Positions 14,853-23,321 of a stretch of DNA of 28,283 bases are shown here, piece by piece. Under the pieces are notes generated by a model. That model was not told the origin of the DNA. It saw nothing but the letters and a program-made list of their open reading frames with translations, and did not search any database. The position numbers and the translations under genes were made by a program. The first letter of the stretch is position 1. Each line of letters begins with the position of its first letter. Source of the stretch: Trebonia sp035294225 (GTDB lineage Bacteria; Actinomycetota; Actinomycetes; Streptosporangiales; Streptosporangiaceae); NCBI GenBank assembly GCA_035294225.1, contig DATGLH010000009.1:1-28283 (forward strand), in the 5' to 3' direction.

Positions 14853-15854
14853 CTACAGGCTCGCGGCGAGTTCCCGCAGGCGCTCGCGGGCCCCCTCGTA
14901 GGCCGTCGCGCGCAGGTACCGCTTGGGCATCTTGGCGATCGACGTGTAGTTCGTGTCGCACACGTTGGCCAGCGGCGATTCCACCGCCTGGGTGACGAGC
15001 TGGTAGGCGTCGATCGGGTCGAGCCCGCACAGTTCCGCCACCCATGTCACCATGTCATGCTGCGCGATACGGAACGCGTCCTCAAGCGGGCGCGCCGAAC
15101 CCGCCGACATGATGTGCGTCTCGTTCTCCAGCCGCGGCCACGGCGTCGGCACGCCCTTGATCACGTCCACGACGAGCACCGTGTTCATCGCGCACTCCAC
15201 GGCGACGCCGCAGGTTTCGCCCTCGCCCTGCCTGGCGTGCCCGTCGCCGAGGGAAAGCAGCGCCCCGGGTACGTTGACGCCCAGGTAGCAGGTGGTTCCC
15301 GCGCGCATCTCCGGCGTGTCCATGTTCCCGCCGAACGCGTCCGGCACCAGCGCGCTGCGCGCCTCCCCGTTCGCCGGGGCCACGCCGACGGTGCCGTGCA
15401 TCGGCTCCATCGGCAGGTCTGCGGTGAAGTCGCTCTTGCGCGCGGTGAACCGGCACGTCCTGGCCGCGCGGTCTAGCTGCCAGATCCACATGACCTCTTC
15501 GAGCGGCTCGTTCAGCAGCGCCGTCAGGCGCGTCCCGGTCAGCGCGCCGAACAGCGGCACCGTCGTCGAGGCCCCCCAGTCGCGCGCCGGCTCGATGCTG
15601 ACGAAGTGCACCGCCACCGTGTCGCCCGGCTCGGCGCCCTCGATGTAGAACGGGCCGGTCTGCGGGTTGAGGTTGGTGATGCCCAGCCGCGAGAGGAGGT
15701 CGTCCGCCGACCGGACGCGGCCGGCGAAGCAGTCCTCGGTGTACACGCTCAGCGCCGCGGGCGCCTTGATCCGCCTGACCGGCGCGGCGCCGCCGAACGT
15801 CCAGGCGAACTCCTCCGGCTCCGGCCGGAACGTGATCACGTCCAGATCGCTCAC
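14853..15854 (-). CDS. Acetamidase/formamidase family protein
   Basis: The 333-residue protein matches the FmdA/AmdA family, which hydrolyses acetamide or formamide to ammonia and the acid. Landmarks are NPQTGPFYIEGAEPGDTVAV (63-82), MHGTVGVAP (152-160), GGNMDT (175-180), LGVNVPGALLSLGDGHARQG (191-210) with the following EGE, and a C-terminal helical region rich in aromatic and charged residues. The GDGHAxQGxGE motif is the best family mark. The GTG at 15852-15854 has GGGAGG eight bases upstream; an upstream extension to 15968 is open but has no similarity. A GGGATAAT element lies 35 bases ahead and may be its -10 region. It is separated from the AAA+ gene by 75 bases, so co-transcription with it is possible. 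No amide transporter is seen. Confidence 0.92.
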   Translation of the reverse strand: MSDLDVITFRPEPEEFAWTFGGAAPVRRIKAPAALSVYTEDCFAGRVRSADDLLSRLGITNLNPQTGPFYIEGAEPGDTVAVHFVSIEPARDWGASTTVPLFGALTGTRLTALLNEPLEEVMWIWQLDRAARTCRFTARKSDFTADLPMEPMHGTVGVAPANGEARSALVPDAFGGNMDTPEMRAGTTCYLGVNVPGALLSLGDGHARQGEGETCGVAVECAMNTVLVVDVIKGVPTPWPRLENETHIMSAGSARPLEDAFRIAQHDMVTWVAELCGLDPIDAYQLVTQAVESPLANVCDTNYTSIAKMPKRYLRATAYEGARERLRELAASL

Positions 15855-15885
15855 GAGCGCTGCCTCCCGAGTCCCGGTGCTTGCC

Positions 15886-15901
15886 AGAATTATCCCGAAC
15901 G
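15886..15901 (-). promoter_or_regulatory. Candidate promoter element shared with the ADA pseudogene region
   Basis: On the minus strand this reads CGTTCGGGATAATTCT. The same 16 bases occur in the same orientation at 8400-8415, upstream of the adenosine deaminase remnant. The GATAAT core could serve as a -10 box about 35 bases before the acetamidase start. Confidence 0.45.
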
Positions 15902-15979
15902 GCCGGCTGGCCTTTGCCAGCAGGAAAGCCCGGCCGGCCTGTGCGGCAGGAAGGCACGGTGGCGGCACCTGCCGGACGG

Positions 15980-18076
15980 TCAGCAGGCGCTGTCGGCGGT
16001 GTTGGCCGCCGCGTTGAGCGCGCTGACGGTCGAGGCCGGCACCGAGCCGTTCTGCACATCCGCGCGCACGGTGTTCAGCTCCGCGGCCAGCATGTCGAGC
16101 GCGGACCTGACCGAGGCGCTCCGCGCCTGTCCCGCCGCGGCCCGCAGGCCGGCGATCGCCGTGGACATGTCATCGGTCAGCTTGGCCTGCGGGGCCTGCG
16201 TGTTCAGGTCGGTGATCGCCTGATCGTAGGCGGGCAGGGCCGTTCCCGTGTACGCCTTGCAGCCTGGGTCGCCCGGCCTGAAGATCTTCGGCGCCATAAC
16301 CACGCCGGCCGCCGCGGCGACGGCGACCGCCGCCGCGCCGGCGACAAGCAGGCGGGTCTTGCCGCCCGCCCCGTTCCTGACGTCCGTCCCGGGTGCGCCG
16401 GCCGCCCGGTGCGCGCCGCCCGGTGCCGCCCGGCGCGCGCCGGGCGGTGCCGCCGGATCGGCGGCCGTGAAGGGGCCGGGCGGAGACGGCGGGAAGCCGC
16501 CTGCCGGAGGGGGCCCGGGGAAGCCGCCAGCCGGAGAGGGGCCAGGGAAGCCGCCAGCCGGGGCGGACGCGGGGAAGGCAGCCAGTGCCGGGTCCGCCGG
16601 GAACTCCCCCGCCGGGGGAGCCGGCGGGAAGCCGTCCGGGGATGGGCCGGCGAACCCGCTGGGCCCGCCGGGCGCGGGAGACTCGGATGTGCCGGGCTGC
16701 GCGGCGCCCGGGAACGCGCCGGGCTGAGGCGGTGCCGGGAAGGCGCCCGGCGGCGAAGGCGGGAACGACGGGGGAAGACCGTCCCGCGCCGGCGGGAAAC
16801 CGCGCGGTGGCGGCATGGGAGCGCCCGGCTGAGCGGAAGCGCCCTGCTGGGGTGCGAAGGCGGCCAGCGGCGGAAAGTCCGCCTGCTGCCCGGGAAACTC
16901 AGGCCGCTGGCCGGGATAGCCGTCCCCGGCGTGCTGCTGTGCCGGATATCCGCCATGCTGGCCCGGATAGCCGGGATAGCCCGGGCCGGGAGGCGGCGGA
17001 GCCGGCGCCTGCGGCACTGGCGGAACCTGGCCGTCGAAGTCACCCGCCGGCGAGCCCGGGTAACCGCCCGGCCGCTGCCCCGGGTAACCGAACCCGCCCG
17101 GCGGCTGCGCGGGCAAGCCTCCTGACGGGACGCCGAAGTTCCCTGGCGGCCGCTCGCGGTAGCCGCCGGCGGGAGAACGCTCGGCGGGATACCCGTCAGG
17201 CCGATACTCGCTGCCGGGATAGCCGCCAGGCGGCTGGCCGCCCGGCCGGTACGGTCCTCCGGGCTGGTACGCCTCGCCTGGGTGGTACGCGTATCCGGGG
17301 TGGTACCCGTCCCCGGGATGGTACGCCTCGCCTTGGTACCCGTCTGCGGGATGGTACGCCTCGCCTTGGTACCCGTCTGCGGGACGGTACGCCTCGCCTT
17401 GGTACCCGTCTGCGGGGTGGCGGCCCGGCCCGGCGGCGTACCCGTACCCGTTACCGCCGTACCCGTTACCGCCGTACTCGTTACCGCCGTACCCCGCGCC
17501 GCGGAACCCGGCGTACCCCGCGCCGCCGTACCCGGCCCCGTCGTATGCGGGGCCGCCGTATGCGGGGCCATCGTAGCCAGGTCTGTCGTACGCGGGGCCG
17601 CCTGGCGCCGGAGGCTCCGGTTCCCGGTCACCGGGCCCGGCGAAGGCCGGGCCGGCGTAGCCGTAGCCGTCCTGGGCCCGGGGCGTGAACCACGAACTCG
17701 CGCCGCCGGGCCCGCGGTATGCGCCGCCGCCGGATGCGCGGCCGGCCCCCGGCGGGCCGCCGGCGTCCGGCGGCTGCCACGGCACGGTGCCCGGACCGTA
17801 GGAATAGCCGTCGTCAGCGGCGGCGCTGCCAGACTCACCTGTCACGGCCGCCCCGGGCTTCACGGCCGCCCCGGGCTGGCGGTCGGGGCCGGAAGCGGGC
17901 GGGAGGGCGGCCGGCACGGCCGGAAGCGCGGCCGGCGCCGCCGGCAGCGCGGCCCGCGCCCGGCGGGCGGGCGGCCTGGCGGACGGTGCCCCGGAATGCG
18001 CTGCGCTGGAAGACGCCGCTCCGGAGCCCTCCGGCGGGAGCGGGGGTCCGGCGGGCGGATCTGACGCTGGCGGCAT
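15980..18076 (-). CDS. Pro/Gly/Tyr-repeat protein with one membrane span and a C-terminal outer domain
   Basis: About 570 of 698 residues are low-complexity. First comes an Ala/Pro stretch, then Gly-Tyr repeats (GGNGYGG, GAGYGG), then 11-residue repeats of the type GYQGEAYHPAD. A Pro/Gly tract with FP and GGFPGP motifs follows. A hydrophobic helix at about 576-596 (LLVAGAAAVAVAAAAGVVMA) is preceded by GGKTR. The remaining 100 residues are helical and bounded by C606 and the C-terminal C698, which could form a disulphide outside the cell. The layout is a long flexible cytoplasmic region, one span and a small outer domain, as in several actinobacterial proteins next to FHA or kinase genes. The FHA gene just upstream on the same strand supports joint action. 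No enzyme motif is seen. The ribosome site before the ATG at 18076 is weak. Confidence 0.8.
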   Translation of the reverse strand: MPPASDPPAGPPLPPEGSGAASSSAAHSGAPSARPPARRARAALPAAPAALPAVPAALPPASGPDRQPGAAVKPGAAVTGESGSAAADDGYSYGPGTVPWQPPDAGGPPGAGRASGGGAYRGPGGASSWFTPRAQDGYGYAGPAFAGPGDREPEPPAPGGPAYDRPGYDGPAYGGPAYDGAGYGGAGYAGFRGAGYGGNEYGGNGYGGNGYGYAAGPGRHPADGYQGEAYRPADGYQGEAYHPADGYQGEAYHPGDGYHPGYAYHPGEAYQPGGPYRPGGQPPGGYPGSEYRPDGYPAERSPAGGYRERPPGNFGVPSGGLPAQPPGGFGYPGQRPGGYPGSPAGDFDGQVPPVPQAPAPPPPGPGYPGYPGQHGGYPAQQHAGDGYPGQRPEFPGQQADFPPLAAFAPQQGASAQPGAPMPPPRGFPPARDGLPPSFPPSPPGAFPAPPQPGAFPGAAQPGTSESPAPGGPSGFAGPSPDGFPPAPPAGEFPADPALAAFPASAPAGGFPGPSPAGGFPGPPPAGGFPPSPPGPFTAADPAAPPGARRAAPGGAHRAAGAPGTDVRNGAGGKTRLLVAGAAAVAVAAAAGVVMAPKIFRPGDPGCKAYTGTALPAYDQAITDLNTQAPQAKLTDDMSTAIAGLRAAAGQARSASVRSALDMLAAELNTVRADVQNGSVPASTVSALNAAANTADSAC
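17318..17490 (-). repeat. In-frame coding repeats: three 33-bp units and three 15-bp units
   Basis: The 33-bp unit beginning ATGGTACGCCTCGCCTTGGT occurs at 17318-17350, 17351-17383 and 17384-17416, with one changed base at the start of the last. Degenerate copies lie to the left of 17318. The 15-bp unit ACCCGTTACCGCCGT occurs at 17446-17460, 17461-17475 and, with one change, 17476-17490. All are multiples of three and encode the tyrosine-rich repeats. Near-identity suggests recent expansion and likely length variation between strains. Confidence 0.9.
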
Positions 18077-18166
18077 GAGTTTCTGTTAATCCGTTCCGGG
18101 ATGCGCGAGGGGTTTGTAGCGGGGTTCGCAGGCCCCGCCTGCCAGTAGCGGAACGGAGCCTGTCCG

Positions 18167-18784
18167 TCAGACGAAGCCGTTGCGGCTGAGGCTGGCTGGG
18201 TCGGGCTCGGCCCTGGGCAGCGAAACGTCGCCGGTGACGTCCGCGGCGAGCCGGATTCGGTCGCCGTCCACGAGCCGCACCTCGGTTCCGGGCAGTACCC
18301 GGTCACCGTTGACGAAGGTGCCGTTCGTCGATCCCTCGTCGCGGATGGAGGCCCGGCCGCTGTCGTCGACCATGACCGTCGCGTGCCGCCGTGACACGTT
18401 GTCGTACTGGGCGAACGCGGCGGCGACCAGCGACTGCGCGGGGTCGCGCCCGAGGATGACCGACGTGCCGGCCGGCACGTCGACGTTCCCCGTGGGGAAT
18501 GAGATCCGCAGCACGACCGGGGAGATGCGCCGTCGGGCGCCCGTGCCCGGCAGCGGCTGCCTGCACTGGGTGCAGACCACGTCGGCCGGGTCTTGCGCCA
18601 TCGCGCCGCAGTTCGGGCATACCGTCCTGCCGTCCCCCGGCCGGATGTACTGCTGCGATACCGTCGGCGACGGGATGTCGTCGTCGGCGTACGGTGTGTG
18701 CGGCAAGTTGGCGCCACACCGGAAGCAGATCAGGTCCTCCGGCTGCACCTTGACGCCGCAGTCTGGGCAGGTCAGGATCGCCAT
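18167..18784 (-). CDS. Zinc-ribbon and FHA domain protein
   Basis: The 205-residue protein begins with two zinc ribbons: CPDCG with CFRCG (C6, C9, C20, C23) and CPNCG with CTQCR (C56, C59, C71, C74). A forkhead-associated domain follows from about residue 90. Its phospho-threonine-binding marks are visible: ILGRDPAQS with R113, VSRRHATV with S131 and H134, and GSTNGTFVNG with S152, N154 and G155. It should bind phosphorylated threonine made by Ser/Thr kinases in the cytoplasm. The ATG at 18784 follows GAGGAG almost directly, with an earlier GAGAG better spaced. A -10-like TAAGGT lies 35 bases upstream. The repeat-rich membrane protein follows after 90 bases and is probably co-transcribed, making it a candidate partner. 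No kinase gene is in view. Confidence 0.9.
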   Translation of the reverse strand: MAILTCPDCGVKVQPEDLICFRCGANLPHTPYADDDIPSPTVSQQYIRPGDGRTVCPNCGAMAQDPADVVCTQCRQPLPGTGARRRISPVVLRISFPTGNVDVPAGTSVILGRDPAQSLVAAAFAQYDNVSRRHATVMVDDSGRASIRDEGSTNGTFVNGDRVLPGTEVRLVDGDRIRLAADVTGDVSLPRAEPDPASLSRNGFV

Positions 18785-18792
18785 CTCCTCGC

Positions 18793-18824
18793 TCTCAGGC
18801 GGTAGGACGTTCCCAGTTACCTTA
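18793..18824 (-). promoter_or_regulatory. Probable -10 element and leader inverted repeat of the FHA gene
   Basis: On the minus strand TAAGGT (18819-18824) is a good TAnnnT -10 box about 35 bases upstream of the ATG. It overlaps the left arm of an imperfect inverted repeat, GGCGGTAAGG to CCTACCGCC, whose right arm lies just before the ribosome site. This could be an operator or a leader hairpin. Confidence 0.4.
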
Positions 18825-19886
18825 CCGCCCGGAAGGCACTCGGCTCTAGGTATCGCGTACTCCGGCGGGCATATCGCCGTCACTGGCGCCCCACGGGGCG
18901 GCGGCCGGTGACTCTCTGCCGGCCCGGTGCCGGCGGCGGCCCGTCCCGGTAGGCGGCCCGTCCCGGTAGGCGGCCGCGCCGTCGGGACCGCGGCGGCGCG
19001 AATAGCCGCCCGCGCCTTCCGCCGCCGCAAGGCAGGGCAAAACGGCCAGCGGAATGGTCGCGGCCGACGGGGCACAGCTATGACTCATCCGTCACGCAGC
19101 TTGTCAATTACCCGGGAAATAGAGAAAACCCCGGCCGTCATTATCCGGACGCCACCCAGGCGGCGCCCGGCTGCCCCCGGGGCACGGCCGCGGGCGCGCC
19201 GGACGGAGGGTGTGCCGGCAGTCCGCGTGCCCAGCCCGGGCGGCCTCCCGCCGCGGCGCGCGCCGGCCCCGGCCCGCCGCGCGCCGCGGCGGGCCGGACC
19301 GGCCGATCCCGGTGACGCCGTTTTATCCCGTTTTGAGCTCTAGGCCAGCGGAAGCCGGACGTCTATCCTGCTGAAGTGACACTTCCGGGGGGCGTTTCGA
19401 CCGGGGTGCGCTGGCCGGCGGACGACCGGAGGCAGATGGCGGCACAGGCCGGCAGCCCGCGTCGGCGAGAAGCCCTCCACACCAGGTATTCTCACTGCCC
19501 GGTCGGGAACAGCCGACACCCACTGGGAAGGGGCCCGGCACACCGGGCCGAGTGCCCTTGCCGGGCTTGATGCCCGCAGAGGCGCGCAGGACCGTGGCGC
19601 AACGGAGCGCCGCAGTCGCGGACCGCCGGGCGCCGCGTCGTAGCACCGCGGCGGACGCTGGCGGGCCGCTTCCCGGCGTCGTGGCCGTTCCGGCGTAACG
19701 ATGTACCGGAGGATGTGCGGATCTTTGCCGAAGTTCAGGGTGATTCCCCGTGAATGCCCCGTCGAGGGCGGCCAATTGATGATTATATGTCCCTACCCGT
19801 TTTGTAACGCTAGCTGGAAGAGTGGCCTCGGCCGCCCTGTCGACCTCGTGCGACGGCGATCGTTGCTGAGGGAAGGGAGAGGTGAG
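18825..19886. other. Large intergenic region upstream of the conservon
   Basis: About 1.1 kb carries no gene I can support; open frames on either strand are Arg/Pro-rich and resemble no family. It holds a 17-bp tandem repeat (GGCGGCCCGTCCCGGTA at 18935-18951 and 18952-18968) and a 16-bp GC-only hairpin (19247-19293). A locally AT-rich stretch at about 19770-19815 (including TTGATGATTATATG and TTTTGTAACG) is the likely promoter area of the conservon. Exact -35 and -10 boxes cannot be fixed by eye. Confidence 0.55.
19247..19293. repeat. 16-bp perfect GC-only hairpin
   Basis: CCCGCCGCGGCGCGCG (19247-19262) pairs exactly with CGCGCGCCGCGGCGGG (19278-19293) across a 15-base loop. TTTTATCCCGTTTT follows about 27 bases later on the plus strand. 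No gene ends next to it, so a terminator role is unproven. Confidence 0.8.
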
Positions 19887-19973
19887 GTGCCGAAGATGAG
19901 CGGCCTGGCCGTTCGTTGCCCGGCGCAGGTCCAGGTGGCCTTTGGAGCTGCGAGGTGTGAGCGCAGTGCGTAG
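19887..19973 (+). CDS. Possible 28-codon leader ORF overlapping the conservon kinase start
   Basis: A GTG at 19887 follows a strong purine run (GGGAAGGGAGAGGTGAG) and opens 28 codons ending at TAG 19971-19973. This overlaps the proposed GTG start of the kinase gene (19957) in another frame. The peptide has no recognised family. It could couple translation to the kinase gene, or the purine run may simply be part of the leader. Weakly supported. Confidence 0.25.
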   Translation: MPKMSGLAVRCPAQVQVAFGAARCERSA

Positions 19974-22900
19974 ACGATCGATGACCAACGGAGACGGCGG
20001 CTCCGAGACGCCGGCCTCCGGGCTTCCGCTAGACGGAGGCGGAGGTCCGCGCGGTGGCGGACCGCTGGCCGTCGGCCAAGGTCAGAGTGGACCCGCTGGC
20101 CCGGGAGGCCTGCCGGTGCCTGTGATGCCCGCGCGCCGTGACGGCGGGCTGCCGGCCGCCGCGGGCGGCGGCGCCGGATCCGCGCCCCGCAGCGGGTCGC
20201 GCCTGTCGCTGAGCAACTGGCGCGTCCGCTGGCGGCTCATCGCGATCATCGCCGTGCCGACCGTTACCGCGATGATCCTCGGCGGCATCCAGGTTGGGAA
20301 CTCGGTCAGCAACTACGTGGCGTTCCAGCGCGTCCAGACGCTGGCCAACCTCAACGCGCTCATCGTCAAGGCAGCCGGCCAGCTCGCCGACGAGCGGGAC
20401 GCCATGGCCGGGTTCGTCGCGTCCGGCAGGCCGCAGGGCGGCGCGCTGCAAACCACGGTGAACAACGACCAGGCCGCGACGACCGCCACCCTCGACGCGA
20501 TCAAGCAGCAGGCCGGGGCGGTCACCGTAAACGCCGGCTACCGCCAGCAGACCGTGCTCGACCTTCAGAACGGCGTGCTGGCCGGCATCGCGGACCTGAC
20601 CTTCATCCGCCAGGCGGCGCTGAAGACCAGCTACCCGGCGCTCGCGGTCATCCAGAGCTACGACCGGCTGGTCACCGCGTTCGACACGTTCAGCAACGAC
20701 GTCGCGGCCGGCACCGGCAACGCCACCCTGCAGACCGACGTCTCGGTGCTCAACGCGCTGCTGAGGATGGAAGACGACTCCTCGCTGCAGCGCGCCTACC
20801 TCTACCAGGCGCTGGCCAGCACGCCGCCGGCGCTGACGCCGGTCGCGCTCACCGACCTGAACCAGGCGTTCTCCCAGCAACAGGCCGACACGAGCCAGTT
20901 CAGCCAGGCTGCCACGGTCGCGGAACAGCAGACGCTCAATAACACTGTCGCCGGCCCGCAGGTGGACGAGGCGCAGAGCGCGGAAAAGCGCGCGATCGCG
21001 TCCGCCCAGGCCGGCCAGGGACTCACCATCGGCTTCCAGCAGTCGTGCGACAACCGGACGCCGGCGCAGTCCGCGCAGTGCTGGTACACCACCCAGAGCG
21101 CGCAGATCAACGACATGCGCGCGGTCAGCGACCAGCTGGTCGGGCAGATCACGGCGCAGGCCAACTCGCTGGAGTCGACCTCGCTGCGCAACGCGATCGT
21201 CATCTCGGTGGCCACCCTGGTCCTGCTCATCCTCGTCCTGCTGATCACCACGTTCGTGGCGCGGTCCATGATCCGGCCGCTGCGCAAGCTGCGCGCCGAC
21301 GCCCTTGAGGTGGCGGGCACCAAGCTGCCGGAGATGGTGCGGCGGCTGAGCGAGAGCGAGGGCGGCGACGAGAGCGTCGAGATCGAGCCGATCGGCGTCA
21401 CCTCCACCGACGAGATCGGCGAAGTCGCGCGGGCGTTCGACCAGGTGCACCGGGAAGCGGTCCGGCTGGCGGCCGACGAGGCCATGCTGCGCGGCAACCT
21501 CAACGCCATGTTCGTCAACCTGTCCCGCCGCAGCCAGTCGCTCATCGAGCGGCAGCTGGCGCTGATCGACGACCTGGAGCAGAGCGAGCAGGACCCCGAC
21601 CGGCTGAGCAGCCTGTTCCGGCTGGACCACCTGGCCACCCGCATGCGCCGCAACTCGGAGAACCTGCTGGTCCTCGCCGGACACGAGGCAAGCCGGCGGT
21701 GGAGCCAGCCGGTCCCGCTGGTCGACGTGCTCCGCGCCGCGATCTCCGAGATCGAGCAGTACGAGCGCGTGGTGCTGAACGTCCAGCCCGGCATCCAGGT
21801 CGTCGGCCAGGCGGTCAACGACGTGGTGCACCTTGTCGCGGAGATCGTCGAGAACGCGACCACGTTCTCGCCGGAAGACACCCAGGTGTACGTGACCGGC
21901 CAGCCGCTGACCAGCGGCGGCGTGCTGCTTGACATCACCGACAGCGGCGTGGGCATCTCCGACCAGGAGATGGCACACGCGAACTGGCGGCTGGACAACC
22001 CGCCGGTCGTGGACGTCGCGGTGTCCCGCCGCATGGGCCTGTTCGTGGTCGGCCGCCTGGCGGCCAGGCACGGGATCCGGGTCCGGCTGCGGCACGCCCA
22101 GTCCGGCGGTCTCACCGCGCTGGTATGGCTGCCCGAGTCGGTGGCGGCCCCGGAGTCGGCGCAGCCGTTCGGCCGCTTCCGCAAGTTCGAGGCCGACGAC
22201 TACGGGCCGGCCCCGTCGCTGTCCGCGCCGACGGCGACTGCCGCCCCGGCGGGCGGCTTCGGCGGCCCTGGCGGGCCGTTCGGCCGGCCGGGCGGCGGCC
22301 CTGGCGGCGGCCCAGGGGATCCCGGCGGGGCGGCCCCGTTCGACACGGCGGCCGCGCAGGCCGCGGCGGCTTCCCGGATTCCCCGCTTCTCCGGCGGCCC
22401 GGGCAGCAAGGGCGGAGGCTTCGGCGCCTTCGGCAGCGGCTCCGGTTCCGCGGCCGGCGGCGATGGCGGCTTCGGCGCGGGCACGGCCGACGGGGCCGGC
22501 GCGCCTGGCGGCGGCTTCGCCGGCCCGGGTGCCGCCGGTGCGCCCGGTGGCCCGCTGCCCACCCGGCAGCCCGGCAGCAGCCGCCCGGCGTCCGGCGGCC
22601 CGGGCGGCGGCGGCCCGGCGTCCGGCGGCCTGGGCAGCGGCGGCGGCTCGGCGTTCGGCGGCTCCGACGTCGACGCGTTCGGCGGCTCCGACCTGGGCAA
22701 CGGCGATTTCGGCACCTCCCGGCTGCCCGCGTTCGGCAACGACGGCGGATCAGCGGACAGCGGGCCGCTGCCCGCTCTGGGCACGGTCGGCGGCACCGCG
22801 CCGAACAGCACGGGCAACGGCGGCAACGGCGCCGGCGGCCCGGACGGCGGCCAGGTGACGGTCCCGCCCAGCGCCAGCCCCGCACAGGATCAGCGACTGC

Positions 22901-23241
22901 CGATCTTCGACTCGCTGGAGTCGGATTGGTTCCGCCGCAGCGGTACATCGCTAAGCTCGGGTGCTGCGCCCGCGGCCACGTCAAGCTGGAGTTCGCCCGC
23001 GGACGAAGGGTGGCGCGCCGCGCGAGTGGTCGCCTCGCCCGCGTCCGGGGAGACTACGACAGCCGGCCTGCCGAAGCGCGTGCCGAGGGCTAACCTCGTG
23101 CCTGGGTCGGTCGGGGGAGGCGATGATGGTGAAGCCACGCCGCCAGCCCGGTCCGCGGAGACGATCCGCAACCGGATGGCGAGCTTCCAGCGGGGCGTGC
23201 GCGAGGCGCGTGCGGCCGCACCCCAGAACGAGGAGCCATAG
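19957..23241 (+). CDS. Conservon sensor histidine kinase with nitrate/nitrite-sensing (NIT) domain (CvnA-type)
   Basis: This protein of about 1094 residues is the first gene of a conservon. After a Gly/Pro-rich N-terminus comes membrane span 1 (about 92-115, LIAIIAVPTVTAMILGG). An extracytoplasmic helical NIT-type region (to about 410) follows, then span 2 (412-436, NAIVISVATLVLLILVLLIT) and a HAMP domain. A dimerisation-like helix region contains LFRLDHLATRMRRNSENLLV. A HATPase_c domain has N-box EIVENATTFSP, G1 DSGVGI and G2 GLFVVGRLA. A classical H-box with HExxP is not evident. A tail of some 350 Gly/Pro/Ala residues ends in conserved LPIFDSLESDWFRR, GLPKRVPRANLVPG and NRMASFQRGV segments. 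The GTG at 19957 has GGAG nine bases upstream; TTG 19942 and ATG 19981 are alternatives. In Streptomyces such kinases signal to the three products encoded next. Confidence 0.92.
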   Translation: MSAVRRRSMTNGDGGSETPASGLPLDGGGGPRGGGPLAVGQGQSGPAGPGGLPVPVMPARRDGGLPAAAGGGAGSAPRSGSRLSLSNWRVRWRLIAIIAVPTVTAMILGGIQVGNSVSNYVAFQRVQTLANLNALIVKAAGQLADERDAMAGFVASGRPQGGALQTTVNNDQAATTATLDAIKQQAGAVTVNAGYRQQTVLDLQNGVLAGIADLTFIRQAALKTSYPALAVIQSYDRLVTAFDTFSNDVAAGTGNATLQTDVSVLNALLRMEDDSSLQRAYLYQALASTPPALTPVALTDLNQAFSQQQADTSQFSQAATVAEQQTLNNTVAGPQVDEAQSAEKRAIASAQAGQGLTIGFQQSCDNRTPAQSAQCWYTTQSAQINDMRAVSDQLVGQITAQANSLESTSLRNAIVISVATLVLLILVLLITTFVARSMIRPLRKLRADALEVAGTKLPEMVRRLSESEGGDESVEIEPIGVTSTDEIGEVARAFDQVHREAVRLAADEAMLRGNLNAMFVNLSRRSQSLIERQLALIDDLEQSEQDPDRLSSLFRLDHLATRMRRNSENLLVLAGHEASRRWSQPVPLVDVLRAAISEIEQYERVVLNVQPGIQVVGQAVNDVVHLVAEIVENATTFSPEDTQVYVTGQPLTSGGVLLDITDSGVGISDQEMAHANWRLDNPPVVDVAVSRRMGLFVVGRLAARHGIRVRLRHAQSGGLTALVWLPESVAAPESAQPFGRFRKFEADDYGPAPSLSAPTATAAPAGGFGGPGGPFGRPGGGPGGGPGDPGGAAPFDTAAAQAAAASRIPRFSGGPGSKGGGFGAFGSGSGSAAGGDGGFGAGTADGAGAPGGGFAGPGAAGAPGGPLPTRQPGSSRPASGGPGGGGPASGGLGSGGGSAFGGSDVDAFGGSDLGNGDFGTSRLPAFGNDGGSADSGPLPALGTVGGTAPNSTGNGGNGAGGPDGGQVTVPPSASPAQDQRLPIFDSLESDWFRRSGTSLSSGAAPAATSSWSSPADEGWRAARVVASPASGETTTAGLPKRVPRANLVPGSVGGGDDGEATPPARSAETIRNRMASFQRGVREARAAAPQNEEP

Positions 23242-23291
23242 GACGGATGAGACCGACCGATAGAGATCTCACAACACGAGGAGGCGCCTGT

Positions 23292-23321
23292 ATGAGCGGG
23301 CGAGGAGAGGAGCGCGCGTGA
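23292..23321 (+). other. Nine-codon leader ORF coupled to the roadblock gene
   Basis: ATG at 23292 follows GAGGAG eight bases away and encodes MSGRGEERA. Its TGA (23319-23321) overlaps the GTG start of the next gene as GTGA. A second purine run inside it is the ribosome site of the roadblock gene. It may only serve translational coupling. Confidence 0.35.

Noticed and set aside
19323..19988. 221-residue minus-strand frame upstream of the kinase
   Set aside because: Low-complexity basic text, no ribosome site, and it would cover the AT-rich promoter area of the conservon.
20029..22184. Two long minus-strand frames opposite the conservon kinase
   Set aside because: Shadows of a high-GC coding region; the plus frame has full kinase domains.
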